Shown: one piece after another, positions 57,565-64,000 of the stretch
How positions within the stretch are numbered: the stretch's first letter is position 1
Layout: the number at the start of each line of letters is the position of its first letter
Assembly (NCBI GenBank): GCA_029339505.1
Contig: JAQISU010000003.1
Span: 17,677,001-17,741,000 of the forward strand
Origin: Unio delphinus
Lineage: Eukaryota > Mollusca > Bivalvia > Unionida > Unionidae
Length of the DNA: 64,000 bases
Direction of reading: 5' to 3'
The notes under the pieces: model-generated
Seen by the model: the letters and a program-made list of their open reading frames with translations, nothing else
Database searches by the model: none
What the model was told of the DNA's origin: nothing
Translations under genes and position numbers: made by a program

Positions 57565-58860
57565 CTAGTGTTCGTTTCCCGGGACCTTGACATTACTGTT
57601 ACTATATTTCATCTGACTTTTCGTGTTGGTTATCCTTCTATTTTGTTCCAGTTTTTCTTCATCATCGAGACGTTTGAAGCACTTACTTTCCCAGTGTCCA
57701 AGCTTACCACAATAAGCACATTTCATGTTACTATTTTGCTTATTCTTATTGTGATTTTTATTAGTTTTATTTTGATTTTCCAGCTGCTCTATTCGTTTTA
57801 GAATTTCTCTGAGCATGTCATCATTTTTATCTGATTTTTCATCTCTATCTATGGACATGCTGTTTTCTTTGTTCAAAACGTCTCGTTGCATCCGTACGCC
57901 ATGTTTGATAGTCAAGCGTCCATGTCTTCCCTTTTGAAATGCTTCATATTCATGACCAACTCGCAGTGCATCATCCACAGTTTGGGACTTTGATAGAAAC
58001 ACCACCCATTCAAGCTCAGAGTCATTCAGGGAGTCAATAAAGCAATCTCTCGCCAGTTGTTCTCTAACTTGTAAGGGCGCAGTTGGATATGCAAGTCGTA
58101 CCAGGCGTTTGATATCCTATGCTAATTCTGTGAGAGGTTCCCCTCTCTTTCGCAGTCTACTCTTAATCTGTGCTTTGTACAGTTCCGACTGGTTTTCTGG
58201 TTCAAACCGAGCTGCTAATGCATTTACTAGACTTCTGTAATTTCTTCGCATGTCAGGGTGTGGATCACTCAGAACTCCCTGTGCAGCCCCACGTAAGCTA
58301 GTTGCAAGTTCCAAGGCCTTTTGATGATCATCCCATTGATTAATTTCCGCTACTAACTCAAAATGTACCAAGTAATCTTGCCAATGTGTCGACCCATCAT
58401 ATGTTGCTGGTTTGTGATATTTTGAATCATTGCGACGATATGAGTTACCATGTGACATAGGTAAGACAGGCTCTCCATGATTATTTCTATCAGACACACA
58501 TCTGGGTTGGTGTATGGATTCGAACTGCTTCTTGTATAGTCAAAGGGGTCTACTGGTCTGCTGATGTCAGCATGTCCACTTGTTTCATTAGGTGAGCTAG
58601 TAGAAAAAAGCTGTATTACCATTTCTTCCATCACACAATTTGAAATGTGGCAGATAATTTCTAAACGTTGAGCGACTGCTACTTTCTGACAAAGAGTATT
58701 GACTATCCTTTTCCATTTTTCCGCCATTACTAATTCTAAACTGTACTTCTCCACTGGGTGTTGCATTTAAGATTGTATGTGTGAAGGAGGCTCTCTGCGA
58801 TGGCGGGAGTTGTGGTTCTTGGATTCCGATTATCTCTAACGTTGAGTCGTGAGCTTCCAT
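57565..58860 (-). pseudogene. Gypsy Gag with CCHC knuckle, broken
   Basis: Starts at ATG 58860, with frame changes at about 58600, 58420 and 58110. The middle has the capsid-like YDGSTHWQDYLVHFELVAE and LRGAAQGVLSD. The final frame (58005-57565) carries the knuckle CAYCGKLGHWESKC. It matches gypsy Gag in order and spacing. Confidence 0.88.
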
Positions 58861-58908
58861 TGTTGTTTCCCTTGTTTATTAAGTATGTACAGGATCAAAT
58901 AGGCTTTT

Positions 58909-61900
58909 ATCATCTGTCTTCAAGAAACTCTACTTAAGGAAACTAGTACAAACATTCCTAAAATAACAGGATATCAAACTACATTCTTAAAACACAGAAG
59001 TACCGGCAAAAAAGGAGGAGGCCTAGCCATATATGTACATGACACCATCACAGACGCAGTAGAGGAAGTTATTAATGTGAACTCAACAGAAACACCAGTT
59101 GAATTTCAAAAAATTGTTTTCACAGTAGCAACCAAAACAATACATCTGTACAACATATATGATCCAGGACAAAATAGCCAAAACAACAACCGACTTTTTC
59201 AACAAATATTCAAGAAAAGGGGCACAAACACTATTATCTGCGGCGACTTCAATGCACATCACACAGAATGGGGTAGTGACCGCACAGATACAAGAGGGAA
59301 AAACATCTTAAAATACATAACAGAAGAACAACTAGAACTTTTGAACAACGGAACCCCCACACGTATAGACCCCAGCCAAGGCAAACTCTCTACCATTGAC
59401 CTAACCATTGCGACGCCTAGCCTGGCTGTAATTACCCAATGGGAAGTGATGCAACATTCTACATTAGGCAGCGACCACTTCCCCCTATGTACCACGATAT
59501 ACGTCTCGTGCCCAACGGAGCAACAAAAAACACAACAAAGATGGAAACTCAAAAATGCAAATTGGAACAGCTTTAAAGACCAACTTAAATTAGTAAACCT
59601 TGCGGAAATCCAAGATGAGGATACAAATAAATATTATGACAATCTCATACAAATTATAAACGAAGCGGCAAATAAGAGTATACCCAAAACAACAGGTTTC
59701 CATTATAAACAGACGGCAATCCCCTGGTGGACAGAAAATTGCAAAATTGCCATTCAGAAGAAAAAAACAGCCTTAAATCGCTTTAAACACACAAAAACCG
59801 CCTCTGACTTTCTTATATACAAACAAACAGAAATCAACACTAGGGCGGTAATAAATGAGGCAAAAAAGGACTCATGGAGAAGATACTGCACAACGCTCAA
59901 TCATAAAACAAATACTAAAGAAATCTGGAATAAAATAAAAGCCATGAAAGGCAAAACACCCACAACAGCGCCGAAAATCCAGGGAACAAAAAACAACATG
60001 GAAGTAGCAGAGAAGTTAGCCCAACACTTTGCTAACTCCAGCAGCGATAACAATCATAAGCACGAGTTTTTACATCAAAAATCAACATTAGAAAAAGAAT
60101 TTCCCCACATTTTCAAAGATCGAGACAACAGAGATTCGCCACTGAATGACCCTTTTTATCTGAAAGAATGGAGACAAGCCCTCAGCCAAAAAAAAAGTAC
60201 ATCACCAGGAGAGGATAACCTAGGCTATGAAATATACAAACAATTACCACCCAATATGCAGAGCATTACCTTAGACTTAATAAATCTGATATGGAGAACA
60301 GGTCGCATCCCCACACTATGGAAGCGAGCCATAATCATAGCCATCCCCAAACCAGGCAAAGACCCTACTAATGTAACCTCCTACAGACCTATTTCACTAA
60401 CTAATACAATCTGTAAGGTAATGGAAACAATGGTTAACAATAGATTAAAACACCACCTAGAACAAAATCAACTACTGGCTGAAACCCAAAGTGGATTTAG
60501 GAATAAACGATCTACACTTGATCAATTAATCCGTCTGGAAGCCAACATCAAATTAGCATATAATGCCAAAAGGAAAAGAGATAGACACCTAATAGCAATA
60601 TTTTTAGACCTAGAGAAAGCCTTCGACCTAGTCTGGACCAATGGCCTCATATCTCAACTCAACCAATTTGGCATAACAGGAAGAATGCACCGCTGGATAG
60701 CAAACTTCCTTACGGGAAGAACCTTTAAAACTAGAGTAAGAGAGGCCTTGTCCCAAACATATACACTGGATAATGAAACCCCCCAAGGAAGTGTGATTAG
60801 CCCAACCCTATTCAATCTAATGGCCAACAATCTAACCAACTATCTCAAAAATTGCCCAGTTGATCTGTCACAATTTGTCGATGACAGTAGTATCTGGAAA
60901 GCAGGAAACCCGAATAGTCAAAAGAACATCACTCAAATTCAGAAAGGACTAGACATCATCGGCACATGGGCCAACAACTGGGGTTTCAAAATATCCCAAA
61001 TAAAAACAGTTGCCATGCTCTTCTCCCCAACTAATAAACAACCTAAATACCCTAAACTATATATGCAGAATCAGCCCATCCAATTCCAAAAGAAGACCCA
61101 CTTCCTGGGAATGCTACTAAATGAAACAATCAATTGGAAATCACACATACAACAAACTATTCAAAAATGTCAAAAAGATCTAAACATACTTAAAAACATC
61201 AAAGGTACTACATGGGGAGCTGATCAGCAAACTATGCTAATGATCTACAAATCTTTAATTCTAAGTAAGATAGACTATGGCTCCCAGATCTATTCCTCAG
61301 CCAACAAGGAAACACTTAGACAACTAGATAGCATCCAATATAGAGCACTTAGACTTTGCACTGGTGCATTACCGAACACCTCCCTGGAAGAACTACAAAT
61401 CCTCGCATGTGAACCACCATTACAACTGAGAAGAGAAGAACACATACTTAGATACGCCTGTAGAATCTCAATACATAAGGAGATTAATCCCACCAGAAAC
61501 ATAATAAGTAAATGTCAAACCACCTTTAGCTCAAGACTGGTACCACATCCTCCAGCAGCTAACAAAATACACACACTCTGCAAAGAACTCAATCAAATAG
61601 AACTCCAAGCAGAACAACTACTTATCAAGGACCCCACACCTTGGAGAAATAACCAACCTAACATCAACCTAACAGCACTCCAACTGGTACATAAAGCGCG
61701 ACAACCCCAATATCACATTAACACAAGTACAAAACCTCGTCAACAACAACTATGATGGATATGTAAAAATCTATACTGACGGCTCAAAATCTAAAGAACT
61801 ACATAGAACGGCTGCAGCGGTAGTGATCCCAGAACATCAGATCACATTTACGACAAGACTACCGGATGACTGTTCCATATATACCGCGGAATTCTGGGCC

Positions 61901-62638
61901 ATCAACCGAGCCCTAAAATGGATAGTAACACAAAATCAAAAACAGTACGTAATCATAACAGACTCACTTAGTGTACTTGAAAGTATTGAGACAGGTAATT
62001 CCAAAAGTAGACAAAATCTTCTAGAGGACACTATGACCATCAGGGAAGCAGATAAATCACACCAAACCATACACTTCTTGTGGGTGCCATCTCACATCAA
62101 TTTGCCTGGAAATGAAAAAGCAGACAAAGCAGCAAAAAGCAGTCTGATGAAAGACCAAATTGAACCCGTACAGTACAACACTCAGGAACTATATAGTCAA
62201 GTCAGGGACAGAATTAATAATAAATGGCAACAACAATGGGAAAACTCCACAAAGGGTAGACATCTATACCAACTACAAAAAGAGGTCACTAGAACTCAAC
62301 GTTTACCAAAAAGCCTGGCAGCCATTGATATTAAAATAATCAACAGAATCAGAACAGGTAAAACACTACTAAATGGCAGCTTTATGAAACATATAAGTAC
62401 AGGACCCACGCCGGATAAATGTCCACACTGTCCAGAAACTGAAACATTGGAACATGTATTCAACATATGTCACAAATATCATCGACAACGTACCGTCTTC
62501 CAACTACAACAAAGAAAACTTGACTCAGTTACATCATTCCCCCAAATTCTAGATAAAAGGTATAACAAAAACGTAAATGCTACCTATATAAATATACTTA
62601 ATTACCTAAAATCAATAGACATAAAACACAAAATATAA
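58909..62638 (+). pseudogene. LINE ORF2, copy 2: truncated and frameshifted
   Basis: It encodes most of the endonuclease, RT and RNase H of copy 1's ORF2. Differences: the catalytic FADD is FVDD (near 60878). One extra base near 61693 shifts the frame, so the RNase H part continues in another frame from about 61750. A 3-base deletion sits near 62033. Together with the 5' truncation this copy cannot be autonomous. Confidence 0.92.
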
Positions 62639-62703
62639 ATATCAAAACCATCAAATAAGTAAATAAACATAAACATAGCCAAAGAGTTAATATTTATCAA
62701 TCA

Positions 62704-63480
62704 AGGGGCCAGAGCAGATAATAACATCGCTAGCTCAAAAAACAGACCCACGTAACAATGCCTTAAATAAACGGAAGAAAAAAAATTATAACTATCAAAT
62801 AGATAAATAATTAACGAGGCCATATCGGTTAAAGGGGCCAGAGTGGATAGTAATACCGCTAGCTTAAAAAGGCAGAACAGCTTAACATTACCCTAAAATA
62901 AATATATAAAATAAAATAGAAAAGGGGAAAGGAAGGGAAAGGGGGGATAATATAAACATTGTAATGCGAGGAAAAAAGGAAGAAACGGGAGAAAGGGAAG
63001 ATGGAGAAGGGGAAAAAAAGAGAACATTACACTAAGTAGTGGCACAATGTAGGTACAGTAAAACCAGTCAACCGGCAAGTGACAAGATAACTGTGATGAG
63101 AACACCGGGATCAAATAGTGATAGCTCAAGGAAACATAACATCAACAAACCGACAAGAAAAAGTAAAAGGAAAGGGAAAAGAAGGATGGAAGAAGGAAAA
63201 AGGAAAAAATAGGGAAGAAGGGAGTAGGAAGAAAGTGGGAAAGAGAAAAGGGAAAAGAAGAGAAAAAGAAGAAGGAAGAAATGAAATAACACCAAACACA
63301 CCCCACTCCAACTCTAATCTTTTTTTTTTTTTTTTAATTTTTTTTTTGTTAATTTCTTTTTCTTTTTATTTTCTTTTTAATTTTTTTTTTCTTTTGAATT
63401 TATTTTTATATATATATTTTTTTAAAATATTTTTATTTTTTTATTTTATTTTATTTTATTTTATTTTATTTTATTTTTCT
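62704..63480. repeat. 3' UTR repeats and T-rich tract of LINE copy 2
   Basis: Counterpart of 48080-49000: two AGGGGCCAGAG segments, a purine-rich AAGGAAGAA block, poly-T tracts, a short (TA)n and (TTTTA)n near 63440-63475. Confidence 0.85.
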
Positions 63481-63949
63481 CCTCAGGGTTCTAATTTGGT
63501 ACGAGAACCCTTTTCGAACAATCTCTTTCTCGAAATCTAACTTGATCAATTTTGACCACCGCTCAAAATTAACAAGCTAAAATACCTAACAGTGACTACA
63601 CTTATTTATGTCGCTAAGACATTTTAGGAATTAAATTTGTTAAGGACCTACAACATGTACACTATGTACTAGAAATATTTATTGATAGGAAAGATGAAAA
63701 ATTCTATGACTATATGGATTTGATATAATTGCACAGGTGGCTTACACAATATTGGTATTTGTTCTGCCTTCCTGCTTTGCCGTGACCCGACATTTTACAC
63801 TAAGGCGAGACTGCCATTTAACGCGGGTGCCGGGGAGACTACGACAACACAGCCTAGTGTAGTCAAAGTTACCTTTGGTCCCGACCAATCAAATAGCCCG
63901 ACCCTCGGGCATTAACTGGTCGCGAAAGCACATAGTTGCGCATGCGACC

Positions 63950-64000
63950 TTAATTCATATTAAAAACAGAAGACAAGAACTGGTAAGAAATTGTAACTAT
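63950..64000 (+). other. Start of a possible third LINE copy at the window edge
   Basis: CCTTAATTCATATTAAAAA equals the DNA flanking copy 1 on the left (40984-41002). It is followed by GACAAGAACTGGTAAGAAAT, the same as 41269-41288 in the copy 1 leader. The intervening repeat X is absent here. Confidence 0.55.

Larger units (their letters stand above)
51434..58908 (-). mobile_element. Ty3/gypsy LTR retrotransposon, minus strand, 5'-truncated
   Basis: Gag, protease, RT, RNase H, integrase and an additional zinc-finger ORF run right to left, ending in a polypurine tract and probable LTR. The right side is cut by LINE copy 2 only about 45 bp before the gag ATG, so the 5' LTR and primer-binding site are missing. 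Several frameshifts and stops show that it is inactive. Confidence 0.88.
58909..63935 (+). mobile_element. I/Nimb-type LINE copy 2, 5'-truncated
   Basis: Collinear with 44288-49434 of copy 1 with very few substitutions. It lacks the 5' leader, ORF1 and the start of ORF2. The left boundary is abrupt (gypsy DNA up to 58908). The 3' UTR repeats, T-rich tract and 3' terminus are retained. No clear target duplication was found. Confidence 0.9.

Noticed and set aside
1..64000. CRISPR arrays, rRNA, bacterial operons, riboswitches
   Set aside because: Nothing of this kind was seen. All recognisable genes are eukaryotic mobile elements or virus-derived.

Overview
The window reads as AT-rich nuclear DNA from an aquatic invertebrate. 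A mollusc or other lophotrochozoan is my best guess, from the mix of Polintons (Mavericks/adintoviruses), RNase H-bearing LINEs of the I/Nimb type, a CR1/L2-like LINE relic and a metazoan Ty3/gypsy element. This is inference; no host single-copy gene is visible. Almost everything recognisable is mobile or virus-derived, stacked by nested insertion.

Layout. 1-5040: host-like DNA with a decayed CR1/L2-like LINE (440-1800), its (ATT)n tail, two degenerate minisatellites and one long hairpin. About 5045-40983: an old, broken Polinton (element B, about 15 kb once the insertions are removed). It is split by two younger insertions. The first is a second, apparently intact Polinton (element A, 5527-20618) with 251-bp terminal inverted repeats and a TCAGT target duplication. 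The second is a decayed LINE on the minus strand (27648-33374) with a 13-bp target duplication. 41024-49434: a full-length LINE with two open ORFs and an intact-looking EN-RT-RNase H protein. About 49.7-58.9 kb: a minus-strand Ty3/gypsy element with broken gag and pol, an extra C2H2 zinc-finger ORF in the env position and a probable 3' LTR. 58909-63935: a 5'-truncated sister copy of the 41-49 kb LINE, followed at the window edge by the apparent start of a third copy.

Element A is a complete virus-like genome. It has an A32-like packaging ATPase, a zinc-ribbon ORF joined to a parvovirus-type phospholipase A2 through what looks like a -1 frameshift site, and a retrovirus-like integrase. It also has an unusually large family B DNA polymerase fused to an SF1 helicase and an HNH domain, a free-standing HNH/NUMOD homing endonuclease, an adenain-like protease, a double-jelly-roll major capsid protein, a penton-like protein, two membrane-active minor capsid candidates and a repeat-bearing fibre-like protein. 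Replication, packaging, maturation and virion genes are thus all present and open.

Element B is a different lineage: a classical exonuclease-containing protein-primed-type PolB, a chromodomain integrase, pX-like and pVI-like proteins, penton and a truncated capsid gene. It carries many stops and frameshifts and lost catalytic residues. Its most striking feature is that its left-end divergent gene pair ends in canonical histone-type 3' stem-loops followed by purine-rich downstream elements. Its right-end gene is followed by a degraded copy. Its interior genes each have a TATAAAA-like box. Element A landed in the promoter of one of the histone-loop genes.

Most promising for novelty: the histone-type 3' ends in a Polinton, the frameshift-dependent PLA2, the PolB-helicase-HNH fusion, the thrice-repeated AAACGCTAGCGTTT palindrome in element A, and the composite repeat structure of its TIRs.
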